DNA of 12,081 nucleotides from Bacteroidota bacterium (GTDB taxonomy: Bacteria > Bacteroidota > Bacteroidia > B-17B0 > B-17BO): assembly GCA_947462425.1 (NCBI GenBank), contig CANHPI010000048.1, forward strand, positions 1 through 12,081, read 5' to 3'. Below, one piece after another: positions 1-6,153 of this stretch (the stretch's first letter is position 1; each line of letters begins with the position of its first letter). The notes under the pieces are model-generated. The model saw only the letters and a program-made list of their open reading frames with translations. It was not told the origin of the DNA and ran no database searches. The position numbers and the translations under genes were made by a program.

Positions 1-40
1 TAAAAAGACTAATAGGTGTTTGTTATTCTAAAATACAATA

Positions 41-1504
41 CTAATAGTAAGTAGCTCTTCTTACTTCAGCAATATGCTTAGCAAAACGAACTACCTGACG
101 AGTATAACCATATTCGTTATCATACCAAACATATAATACAATACTCTTTTTATCCGGAGAAATAATTGTAGCGTTACTATCAAATACCGAAGGGCAAGGG
201 TTTCCAATTACATCAGAAGAAACTAATTCGTTACTAAATGCGTATTGAATTTGCTCAACTAAAGCACCGTTTAAAGCATAATTACGAATAATTTCATTTA
301 CTTCATCACGTGTAACTTCTTTATTAATATTTAAATTTAAAATGGCTAACGAAACGTTTGGTGTAGGAACACGCACAGAGTTGGCAGTAAATTTACCAGC
401 TAAGTGAGGTAATACTTTTTTCAAAGCACTTTCAGCACCAGTTTCAGTGATTACCATATTTAATGCAGCGGAACGACCACGGCGGTATTTTTTATGATAG
501 TTGTCCAATAAGTTTTGATCATTCGTGTATGAGTGAACAGTTTCTATATGTCCTTTTTCAATTCCTAATTCTTTATCAATTACATAAAGAATTGGCATAA
601 TAGCATTAGTGGTACAAGATGCCGCTGAAAAAATTTGTTGAGTTTTTAAGTCAATTGTTTCGTGGTTAATACCATGAACTACATTTGGCACATTTCCTTT
701 TGCAGGTGCCGTTAATAAAACTTTACTTATTCCTTTTGCTTTTAAATGACGACTTAATTCAACATCATCTCTAAAAACACCTGTATTATCAATTAGCAAT
801 GCGTTGTCAATTCCGTATGCAGTATAATCAACGTCTTCAGGATTTTTTGCGTCAATCATGTGAACGGTGTGTCCGTTGATAATTAATGCTTTGTTTTCTA
901 AATCTTCAATAACTGTTCCTGGAAAATTACCATGAACGGAATCAGTACGTAATAGATCTGCACGTTTCACAATATCATCATCACTGCTGCCGCGAGTTAC
1001 AATAGCACGTAAACGTAGTTGCTCACCTTTACCAGCTTGCGAAATTAATTCACGAGCAGCTAAGCGACCTATTCGTCCAAAGCCATATAATACAACATCT
1101 TTGGGTGTAATTGTTGTTTTTGTACCAATTAAATCTTTTAATTTTGAAGCAATAAAATCAGCAACTGATTTAAAGTTTGCTTGCTCTTGTTGGAATTCAA
1201 AAGCTAATTTGCCAATATCAACGCGCGAAGGACAAATATCCGCATTCATTATTTCAGTAGCAATTGCTAAAGTATCATTTACTGAAATTGTTTTTTTAAC
1301 AATGTTTTTAGCATATAAATGTAAGTTCATAATTTCACTTACACTTCTATCTACTAATTGATTTCTGAATAAAATTAATTCAATAGATCTTTCGAACCAT
1401 AATTTTCCGATAGTTCCAATCAATTCAATCGCAGCTTTTTCTTGAACAATCCAATCGTTTAGTTGCGTTTCGTAAGCTGCATTTGCTGTTTCTTTGGTTT
1501 GCAT
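41..1504 (-). CDS. gap: Glyceraldehyde-3-phosphate dehydrogenase, long form (487 aa)
   Basis: Phosphorylating GAPDH of glycolysis/gluconeogenesis, cytosolic: glyceraldehyde-3-phosphate + NAD(P)+ + phosphate to 1,3-bisphosphoglycerate. Seen: Rossmann loop GFGRIGR (141-147), catalytic Cys297 in SAASCTTN, catalytic His324 in HSYTNDQ, phosphate-binding Thr355 (ETGA) and Arg378 (RVPTP), and the C-terminal motif WYDNEYGY (460-467). About 135 N-terminal residues, mostly helical by composition, precede the Rossmann fold. Classical GAPDH is about 330-340 aa, so this is the roughly 480-aa form that I recall from Bacteroidota. The NAD-selecting Asp at the end of the second strand (AIND in classical enzymes) is replaced here by AIVTRG (167-172), which suggests NADP use (inference). 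The frame is open across the extension and the ATG follows an A-rich leader, so I keep the long start. It may be read through from the gene 87 bp upstream. No clear promoter or terminator was seen. Confidence 0.96.
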   Translation of the reverse strand: MQTKETANAAYETQLNDWIVQEKAAIELIGTIGKLWFERSIELILFRNQLVDRSVSEIMNLHLYAKNIVKKTISVNDTLAIATEIMNADICPSRVDIGKLAFEFQQEQANFKSVADFIASKLKDLIGTKTTITPKDVVLYGFGRIGRLAARELISQAGKGEQLRLRAIVTRGSSDDDIVKRADLLRTDSVHGNFPGTVIEDLENKALIINGHTVHMIDAKNPEDVDYTAYGIDNALLIDNTGVFRDDVELSRHLKAKGISKVLLTAPAKGNVPNVVHGINHETIDLKTQQIFSAASCTTNAIMPILYVIDKELGIEKGHIETVHSYTNDQNLLDNYHKKYRRGRSAALNMVITETGAESALKKVLPHLAGKFTANSVRVPTPNVSLAILNLNINKEVTRDEVNEIIRNYALNGALVEQIQYAFSNELVSSDVIGNPCPSVFDSNATIISPDKKSIVLYVWYDNEYGYTRQVVRFAKHIAEVRRATYY

Positions 1505-1510
1505 AGTTTA

Positions 1511-1531
1511 TTTGTTATTTGTTATTTGTTA
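1511..1531. repeat. Three tandem copies of TTTGTTA beside the gap start codon
   Basis: TTTGTTA occurs three times back to back, at 1511-1517, 1518-1524 and 1525-1531. On the coding (minus) strand this reads as three TAACAAA units ending 6 bp before the gap ATG, so it forms the A-rich ribosome-loading region of that gene. Repeats of this type can change copy number by slippage. Whether that matters for gap expression is inference. Confidence 0.8.
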
Positions 1532-1539
1532 TTTTTTTT

Positions 1540-1584
1540 GTTGTTGGATTTTTTTCTAATAACTTTTATCACAAAACCAACAAC
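1540..1584. repeat. Inverted repeat between the pRiA4b-like gene and gap
   Basis: GTTGTTGG (1540-1547) is the exact inverse complement of CCAACAAC (1577-1584). One mismatch and three more A-T pairs extend it inward, leaving a loop of about 20 nt. In the minus-strand transcript the hairpin is followed by A residues, not U, so it is not a standard terminator for the upstream gene. It could be an mRNA processing or stability structure, or have no function. Confidence 0.45.
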
Positions 1585-1591
1585 TTATTTA

Positions 1592-2293
1592 TTAATCTTC
1601 ATCGTGTCCGTAACCTTCAGGTATTTCATTTTCGTTATCCATATCATCGTCATCTCCAACCATCATATCATCTTCGTCACCATCAACTGAATCTTCACCT
1701 TCCTCAGCTTCTAAATGATTTAAATCTCCTTCATCAATTCCTATGGTATCATTTTTAATGGCTTGATAAATTTCGCTTTCATTTGCTATTTCCGGATCAT
1801 CTAACATAGAGGCCATTAATAAATCGGGACTTAATTCACCGGTTGCCATTTTAGCCTGTTTGTATTGTTTTGGAGGATTTCCAATTGATTTAACACAAGT
1901 GGGGTAGGTGCCTTTTGGATTGTCGGGTAATATTTTCATTAACTCAATACAAAACGACCATTTGATTGCTGGGTCAAATACATACATAAAACGTTGACGT
2001 GGACTATCAATGTATTTTGCAATTTTTGTTTTTGACATTAATTTTTTAGGAGAAACATTTTTCTTTAATTCTTCCGCATCTAATGGTAAATCTTCCTCGC
2101 GTAAAGTAATTTCCTGATCTTTTCTCCAATAATCATCACTCACAAAAAATGCTGCAGCATGTTTTTTATCAAACTTATAAGCCTCTTGAATTGCGTTATG
2201 AAAATCATCAAACGTTTGACCTGATAATATTTCTATTTCTCTATAGATGTCTTCGTTATCTTCAATAAATAATTTAAATTTATATACAGCCAT
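1592..2293 (-). CDS. pRiA4b ORF-3 / IS1096 passenger TnpR-like domain protein with acidic tail
   Basis: A 233-aa cytosolic protein whose first ~140 residues look like the plasmid pRiA4b ORF-3 family (also named 'IS1096 element passenger TnpR family'). It opens with a beta-strand followed by TFDDFHNAIQEAYKFDKKH (27-45), where the domain's first helix is usual. An aromatic stretch follows (AFFVSDDYW, 48-56), then RFMYVFDP (101-108), the typical 'Y.YDFGD'-like strand. The biochemical role of the family is not known to me. The tail is extreme: 24 of the last 48 residues (186-233) are Asp or Glu. There is no signal peptide or membrane segment. Despite the family name, nothing transposon-like lies nearby. 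The gene sits between an unknown gene and gap on the same strand, with only a weak possible promoter at 2365-2393. Family assignment is by recall of the pattern, without a search. Confidence 0.75.
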   Translation of the reverse strand: MAVYKFKLFIEDNEDIYREIEILSGQTFDDFHNAIQEAYKFDKKHAAAFFVSDDYWRKDQEITLREEDLPLDAEELKKNVSPKKLMSKTKIAKYIDSPRQRFMYVFDPAIKWSFCIELMKILPDNPKGTYPTCVKSIGNPPKQYKQAKMATGELSPDLLMASMLDDPEIANESEIYQAIKNDTIGIDEGDLNHLEAEEGEDSVDGDEDDMMVGDDDDMDNENEIPEGYGHDED

Positions 2294-2396
2294 ACTAATT
2301 GGTTATTAGTTATAAGTTTTTAGTTTTATATTCTGTTTGTTATAGCTAAACTATTTTGTTACAGTTAAATTAATTAATAGTTGAGTTATCAAATTT

Positions 2397-2852
2397 CTAA
2401 ATTTTATTTACAATTGCGTTGTTACCATTAAAATTAAAAGTCCATCCTTGTTCAAATATTTTAGGTAAATACCGTTTATATAATTTTAGTCGTGCATTTC
2501 CTTTAATTTTATTTTTTTTGACTTCTGCTCCCGATCCGTGTTCATTTTCGTCATCTCTGTCTATGGCATGAAATTCATAAATATTTACTTTTGAGTGTTG
2601 TTCCATAAAGTCTTTAATAATTTTCACTATGGTATTCATTACACTGTAAACTTCACCTCTGTTTGTAGTAACATATTCTTCACCATCAAACTCTTCATTA
2701 ATTACACCAAATACAATGGTGGCATGCAAAATATTATCTTGTCTTCTTCCAAAACGAACTTCGTATCTGAGACCTGACGATGTATTAAAGTAATATACTC
2801 CTGCACTTCTAATAGGAGGAAATTCAATTGGAAAAGTCGCACTGTTAGCCAT
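2397..2852 (-). CDS. Conserved-looking hypothetical protein, 151 aa
   Basis: I do not recognise this protein with certainty. It has no signal peptide or membrane segment and should be cytosolic. The N-terminal half has alternating beta-strands (YYFNTSSGLRYEVRFGR about 20-36, ILHATIVFGVI about 41-51). A helix (VMNTIVKIIKDFMEQH, about 71-86) is followed by a strand (VNIYEFHAI) and a basic segment ending in ARLKLYKRYLPKIFEQG. The order helix, 'I-Y-E-F' strand, then 'R..LY.R' resembles small Bacteroidota and phage proteins of the DUF6934 kind, but I would not assign the family without a search. A 6-bp gap separates it from the upstream hbd gene, so the two are probably co-transcribed and translationally close. 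The start is the only ATG that fits this spacing. Confidence 0.75.
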   Translation of the reverse strand: MANSATFPIEFPPIRSAGVYYFNTSSGLRYEVRFGRRQDNILHATIVFGVINEEFDGEEYVTTNRGEVYSVMNTIVKIIKDFMEQHSKVNIYEFHAIDRDDENEHGSGAEVKKNKIKGNARLKLYKRYLPKIFEQGWTFNFNGNNAIVNKI

Positions 2853-2858
2853 GAAAAA

Positions 2859-3770
2859 TTAAGCTAAAACAGCATTCATTTGCTTTTTGAATCTATCTGC
2901 TAAAACTAATTCTTTTGTTCCACCGCTATAATCATAAAATCCTTTCCCACTTTTTACCCCTAAATTACCAGCCATTACCATATTTACTAATAAAGGGCAA
3001 GGAGCATATTTTGGATTTCCAAAACCATCTTGTAATACACGTAAAATATTTAAGCATACATCCAATCCAATAAAATCAGCTAGTTGTAATGGTCCCATTG
3101 GATGAGCCATTCCTAATTTCATTACGGTGTCAATTTCTTCCACACCTGCAACTCCTTCGTATAATGTTATAATAGCTTCATTTATCATTGGCATTAAAAT
3201 TTTGTTTGCTACAAAGCCGGGGTAATCATTTACTTCTGTAGGAATTTTATTTAATTTTTTAGAAGTTTCCATAATTAAGTTACAAACTTCGTTACTGGTA
3301 GAGTAACCGCGAATAACCTCAATTAATTTCATTACAGGAACCGGATTCATAAAATGCATTCCAATAACTTTGTCGGCACGCTTTGTAACAGCTGCAATTT
3401 GTGTTATAGAAATGGATGAAGTATTACTTGCTAAAATAGTGTGAGGAGGACAAATTTCATCTAATTGTTTAAAAATTGCCAATTTTACATTTACGTTTTC
3501 GCTAGCTGCTTCAACAACTAAATCTGCAGTTTTAGCACAATCCTCTAATTTTGTGAAGGTTTTAATATTGCATAAAGTTGCAGTTTTGTCGGCTTCGGTT
3601 ACAGTTCCTTTAGCTACTTGCCTATCAATATTTTTAGCAATAGTTGCTAAAGCCTTTTGTAGCGCAGTTTCACTAATATCAACAAGGCTAACAGAATAGC
3701 CAAATTGAGCAAATACATGTGCAATGCCATTTCCCATGGTACCACTTCCTATTACTGTTATGTTTTTCAT
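2859..3770 (-). CDS. hbd: 3-hydroxybutyryl-CoA dehydrogenase
   Basis: Cytosolic NAD(P)-dependent oxidation of (S)-3-hydroxyacyl-CoA, typically 3-hydroxybutyryl-CoA, to the 3-oxoacyl-CoA, or the reverse. This is a step of beta-oxidation or butyrate-type metabolism. Seen: GSGTMG dinucleotide loop (8-13), Asp31 at the end of the second strand (supports NAD), Ser118 in NTSS, catalytic His139 in GMHFMNP, its partner Glu151 in KLIEVIRG, and Asn189 in GFVANKIL. The C-terminal helical domain includes AHPMGPLQLADFIGLD (222-237) and the closing GKGFYDY. At 303 aa it is slightly longer than the usual ~280-295 aa of stand-alone HBDs, and there is no fused enoyl-CoA hydratase. A strong promoter lies 54-85 bp upstream of the ATG, and an unknown small gene follows by 6 bp. 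No acyl-CoA dehydrogenase, crotonase or thiolase gene is adjacent, so the exact pathway is open. Confidence 0.95.
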   Translation of the reverse strand: MKNITVIGSGTMGNGIAHVFAQFGYSVSLVDISETALQKALATIAKNIDRQVAKGTVTEADKTATLCNIKTFTKLEDCAKTADLVVEAASENVNVKLAIFKQLDEICPPHTILASNTSSISITQIAAVTKRADKVIGMHFMNPVPVMKLIEVIRGYSTSNEVCNLIMETSKKLNKIPTEVNDYPGFVANKILMPMINEAIITLYEGVAGVEEIDTVMKLGMAHPMGPLQLADFIGLDVCLNILRVLQDGFGNPKYAPCPLLVNMVMAGNLGVKSGKGFYDYSGGTKELVLADRFKKQMNAVLA

Positions 3771-3823
3771 TTTTATTTAATTAATGGATTTAAAAATAAT
3801 GAATTTCCTTGAATAATGAGCCG

Positions 3824-3855
3824 CAAATCTAAAGTCTGATAGCCAAAAATACAAA
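3824..3855 (-). promoter_or_regulatory. Bacteroidota-type promoter of hbd
   Basis: Read on the minus strand this is TTTG, 20 bp, then TAGATTTG: a full match to the Bacteroidota -33/-7 consensus (TTG or TTTG, about 17-23 bp, TAnnTTTG). The -33 box is at 3852-3855 and the -7 box at 3824-3831. Expected transcription start is near 3817, giving a 5' leader of roughly 45-50 nt before the hbd ATG. Confidence 0.75.
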
Positions 3856-3923
3856 TAGAGTTTTAAACCTTTATTAAATGATTTTTTGATAACTTATTTT
3901 ATATTAAAATTAATTTAAACCTA

Positions 3924-3931
3924 TATATTTG
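3924..3931 (+). promoter_or_regulatory. -7 element of the gcvH promoter
   Basis: TATATTTG matches the Bacteroidota -7 consensus TAnnTTTG exactly, 66 bp before the gcvH ATG. No good TTTG lies 17-23 bp upstream. The nearest, at 3885-3888, is 35 bp away, so the -33 part is weak and an activator may help (inference). Confidence 0.55.
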
Positions 3932-3997
3932 TCTGAAAATTAATCAGGCTTGTTTTGGTTGATGATTTGTAAGCATTAAACTTAAAATTAAATAAAT

Positions 3998-4378
3998 ATG
4001 AATTTTCCTGCAGAATTAAAGTACACAAAAGACCACGAATGGGTTCGTGTTGAAGGTAATGTAGCAACTATTGGCATTACTGATTTCGCTCAAAAAGAAT
4101 TGGGTGATATTGTTTATGTAGATATTACTACAATTGGTGAAACTGTTGCCAGAGAAGAAATTTTTGGTACAGTGGAAGCTGTAAAAACCGTTTCAGATTT
4201 ATTTATGCCAATTTCTGGTAAAGTTTTAGAGATGAATAAAGATATCGATAGCTCTCCGGAATCAGTAAATAATGATGCATACGGAAAAGGTTGGATGATT
4301 AAGGCAAGTATTGATAACGAAACTGAATTAGCTGATTTATTATCTGCTGATGATTACAAAGCATTAATAGGAGCATAG
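3998..4378 (+). CDS. gcvH: Glycine cleavage system H protein (lipoyl carrier)
   Basis: Cytosolic lipoyl carrier that shuttles the aminomethyl group from the P protein (glycine decarboxylase) to the T protein, and electrons to the L protein, during glycine breakdown to CO2, NH3 and methylene-THF. The H protein also serves as a lipoate donor in some bacteria. The 126-aa length matches the family (about 125-130). Seen: conserved start with [12 protein letters not shown] (9-20), [17 protein letters not shown] (26-42), and lipoylated Lys63 in the motif [13 protein letters not shown] (56-68). The typical tail [12 protein letters not shown] is also present. gcvT and gcvP are not in the window. The gene has its own promoter and a strong terminator, so it is probably monocistronic. 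The leader contains CATTAAACTTAAAA (3974-3987) and TTAAAATTAAAT (3982-3993), both shared with the yajQ leader. Confidence 0.98.
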   Translation: MNFPAELKYTKDHEWVRVEGNVATIGITDFAQKELGDIVYVDITTIGETVAREEIFGTVEAVKTVSDLFMPISGKVLEMNKDIDSSPESVNNDAYGKGWMIKASIDNETELADLLSADDYKALIGA

Positions 4379-4397
4379 TTTTAAATAATTTATATTT

Positions 4398-4430
4398 AAA
4401 CCTTCTGTGAAAACAGAAGGTTTTTCTTTT
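4398..4430 (+). terminator. Rho-independent terminator of gcvH
   Basis: A perfect 11-bp stem, AAACCTTCTGT (4398-4408) with ACAGAAGGTTT (4413-4423), closes a GAAA tetraloop and is followed by a T-rich tract. It starts 20 bp after the gcvH stop codon and would insulate gcvH from the VanZ-like gene. Confidence 0.92.
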
Positions 4431-4437
4431 TTATATT

Positions 4438-4536
4438 CTTTTTGCTTGAACAAAAAGAACCAAAAATTCAAGGCAATTCGCCAACCTCCATTTGCCCCGC
4501 AATAGCTTCTCGAATGGCGGTTCGCTCCGAATTGCC
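4438..4536. repeat. G+C-rich hairpin-forming intergenic element (possible interspersed repeat)
   Basis: The element directly follows the gcvH terminator. First part: CTTTTTG (4438-4444) and CAAAAAG (4451-4457) form a 7-bp hairpin. CTTGAA (4445-4450) is also complementary to TTCAAG (4467-4472), so two pairings compete. Second part: GGCAATTCG (4472-4480) pairs exactly with CGAATTGCC (4528-4536), and inner pairs (AACC/GGTT, CCATT/AATGG) extend it into a long imperfect hairpin. Bases 4472-4550 are 45 of 79 G/C by hand count, far above the surrounding DNA. A similar 'CTTTTTGCTTGA-CAAAAAG' core occurs, to my memory, between genes in many Bacteroidota genomes, so this is likely a dispersed repeat. 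The remainder to 4637 shows nothing clear apart from a small CCTC/GAGG hairpin (4614-4628). Confidence 0.55.
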
Positions 4537-4637
4537 AAAGTCAGCCGCACTATTACCAACGTATGCAGTAATTTTAAAAAATACAATTAACAACAATAAT
4601 AATCTGCGCTAGTCCTCGTTATCTGAGGGAAACCACT

Positions 4638-5030
4638 ATGATAAAACTATTTTTAAAATATAGTCTTTTAGCCGCCATTGTTTGGACGCTTATAATTTTT
4701 ATACTTTGCTGCACGCCGGGTAAATATGTGCCAACGGCCCATTGGTTAGAATTATTGAGTTTTGATAAGTTTGTTCATGCCAGTATCTTTTTTACCTTAA
4801 CTTTTTTATGGCTTTTAGTTGGGTTTAAAAAAAATAAGTTGTCTTTAAGTTTTATGATTTTTATCATCATTGCATGTATAGTGTATGGTGGTTTATTAGA
4901 AATTATGCAAGCCAAAGTTTTTAGTGATCGAAGCGGCGATTGGCTCGATTTTATTGCTAACAGTTTTGGTTGCCTTATGGGATTGTGGTTTTTTAGTAAA
5001 CAAAAATTTAGATTGAGCCAAACAGTTTAA
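4638..5030 (+). CDS. VanZ-like family integral membrane protein
   Basis: A 130-aa inner-membrane protein with four predicted helices: about 7-26, 46-63, 71-90 and 103-120. The VanZ-like signature is visible: Asp43-Lys44 and His47 at the start of helix 2 (FDKFVHASIF), Glu88 in GGLLEIMQ at the end of helix 3, then Arg98, Asp101, Asp104 and Asn108 in the pattern R-x-x-DWLDFIANSFG before helix 4. These polar residues are the family's conserved set. VanZ of enterococci gives low-level teicoplanin resistance, but these short Bacteroidota homologues have no established role and should not be read as resistance genes. A VanZ-like gene after gcvH is, from memory, a common order in this phylum. A GAGGG (4625-4629), 8 nt before the ATG, resembles a Shine-Dalgarno site, which is unusual here. 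Confidence 0.85.
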   Translation: MIKLFLKYSLLAAIVWTLIIFILCCTPGKYVPTAHWLELLSFDKFVHASIFFTLTFLWLLVGFKKNKLSLSFMIFIIIACIVYGGLLEIMQAKVFSDRSGDWLDFIANSFGCLMGLWFFSKQKFRLSQTV

Positions 5031-5060
5031 GATCTTGGCAATTCTATTTTCCGTAAATCA

Positions 5061-5094
5061 AACTTTCAAAACTTTTTAACTTTCAAAACTTTTT
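5061..5094. repeat. Perfect 17-bp tandem duplication upstream of trxB
   Basis: AACTTTCAAAACTTTTT occurs twice with no spacer (5061-5077 and 5078-5094), and a further AA follows. It lies between the VanZ-like stop codon and trxB, just upstream of an imperfect -7 box, TAATTTCG (5109-5116, one mismatch to TAnnTTTG). It therefore occupies the place where a -33 region or regulator site of trxB would be. A regulatory role is inference. Confidence 0.85.
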
Positions 5095-5135
5095 AAGTTT
5101 ATATATAGTAATTTCGAACTCAAAAAAACAAAACT

Positions 5136-6086
5136 ATGTCAACTACTACCGAACATATCAAATGCCTTATTATTGGCTCTGGTCCCGCTGGATACACTGC
5201 AGCTATTTACGCATCTCGCGCTGATTTACACCCAGTTGTTTATACTGGTTTAACCCCAGGCGGACAATTAACTGAAACTACAGAAGTAGATAATTTTCCG
5301 GGTTATCCAAAAGGAGTTACCGGCCCTGAATTAATGGAAGATTTAAAAGCTCAGGCCGAACGCTTTGGAACTCAAGTAAGATTTGGTTTAGCAACAAAAG
5401 CAGATTTAAACTCATCTCCAAAACGAATTTGGATTGATGAAACCACTGAAATTACTGCTGATACTGTTATTATTTCAACTGGAGCATCTGCTAAATGGTT
5501 GGGCTTAGAAAACGAAACACGTTTACGAATGAATGCTGGTGGTGTTTCTGCTTGCGCAGTGTGTGATGGCTTTTTTTATAAAGGGCAAGATGTTGCAATT
5601 GTTGGAGCGGGCGATACTGCCGCAGAAGAAGCCACATACTTATCTAAATTATGTAAAAAAGTTTATATGATTGTGCGTAAGGATGAAATGCGCGCCAGTA
5701 AAGCCATGCAACATCGTGTGAAAAATACAGCCAATATTGAAATTATTTACAATAGCGAAACCCATGATATTTTAGGGAAAGAAACAGTTGAAGGAGTTGT
5801 TGTAAAAAATGGTTTGACCAATGAATTACGTACCTTAGATGTAACTGGTTTTTTTGTGGCAATTGGTCACAAACCAAACACAGATATATTTAAAGGCCAA
5901 ATCAATATGGATGAATTAGGATATATTGATGTAATTGCAGGCTCAACAAAAACAAACCTTGAAGGTGTTTTTGCGGTTGGTGATTGTGCCGACAAAACAT
6001 ACCGACAAGCAGTAACGGCTGCTGGTAGTGGCTGCATGGGCGCATTGGATGCTGAAAGATATTTAGCGGCATCCGGAAAACATTAA
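5136..6086 (+). CDS. trxB: Thioredoxin-disulfide reductase
   Basis: Cytosolic FAD enzyme that uses NADPH to reduce thioredoxin, feeding ribonucleotide reductase, peroxiredoxins and protein thiol repair. The 316-aa length fits the low-molecular-weight class. Seen in order: FAD loop GSGPAG (14-19), the GGQLTETTEVDNFPGYP segment (42-58), redox-active Cys140 and Cys143 in CAVCDG, NADPH loop GAGDTA (157-162), and the second FAD motif VGDCADKTYRQ (281-291). The NADPH 2'-phosphate motif, HRRxxxR in E. coli, reads VRKDEMR (180-186): the His is Val and one Arg is Lys, though positive charge is largely kept. The start fits an A-rich leader directly before the ATG. The upstream region has a tandem duplication and a weak -7 box. 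No thioredoxin gene is adjacent. Confidence 0.96.
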   Translation: MSTTTEHIKCLIIGSGPAGYTAAIYASRADLHPVVYTGLTPGGQLTETTEVDNFPGYPKGVTGPELMEDLKAQAERFGTQVRFGLATKADLNSSPKRIWIDETTEITADTVIISTGASAKWLGLENETRLRMNAGGVSACAVCDGFFYKGQDVAIVGAGDTAAEEATYLSKLCKKVYMIVRKDEMRASKAMQHRVKNTANIEIIYNSETHDILGKETVEGVVVKNGLTNELRTLDVTGFFVAIGHKPNTDIFKGQINMDELGYIDVIAGSTKTNLEGVFAVGDCADKTYRQAVTAAGSGCMGALDAERYLAASGKH

Positions 6087-6153
6087 TAATAATATAACTT
6101 TACTTACTAAATTATTTTGCTATTTTACATAAAAATTTGCAAATAGGATAATT

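Noticed and set aside
1101..1361. Plus-strand 86-codon open frame, and a similar one at 2595-2777
   Set aside because: Antisense shadows of gap and the 151-aa gene; no independent support.
1463..1758. Open frames on the plus strand rich in Phe, Ile and His
   Set aside because: They lie opposite the gap start and the acidic tail of the pRiA4b-like gene. The His/Leu/Ile-rich content is what the reverse strand of GAT/GAA-rich codons gives.
1592..2293. IS1096-type mobile element
   Set aside because: No transposase, terminal inverted repeats or target duplication found; only the passenger-domain name points that way.
3932..3997. Possible glycine riboswitch ahead of gcvH
   Set aside because: The predicted leader is under 70 nt and A+T-rich with no conserved helices. 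A glycine aptamer needs about 80-100 nt or more.
4511..4540. tRNA T-arm-like GGTTCGCTCC
   Set aside because: No acceptor stem, anticodon arm or CCA end around it; the bases are part of the long imperfect hairpin.
4638..5030. Glycopeptide resistance gene (vanZ)
   Set aside because: Only the small VanZ-like fold is shared. No vanA/vanH/vanX genes are present, and a Gram-negative host has no need for it.
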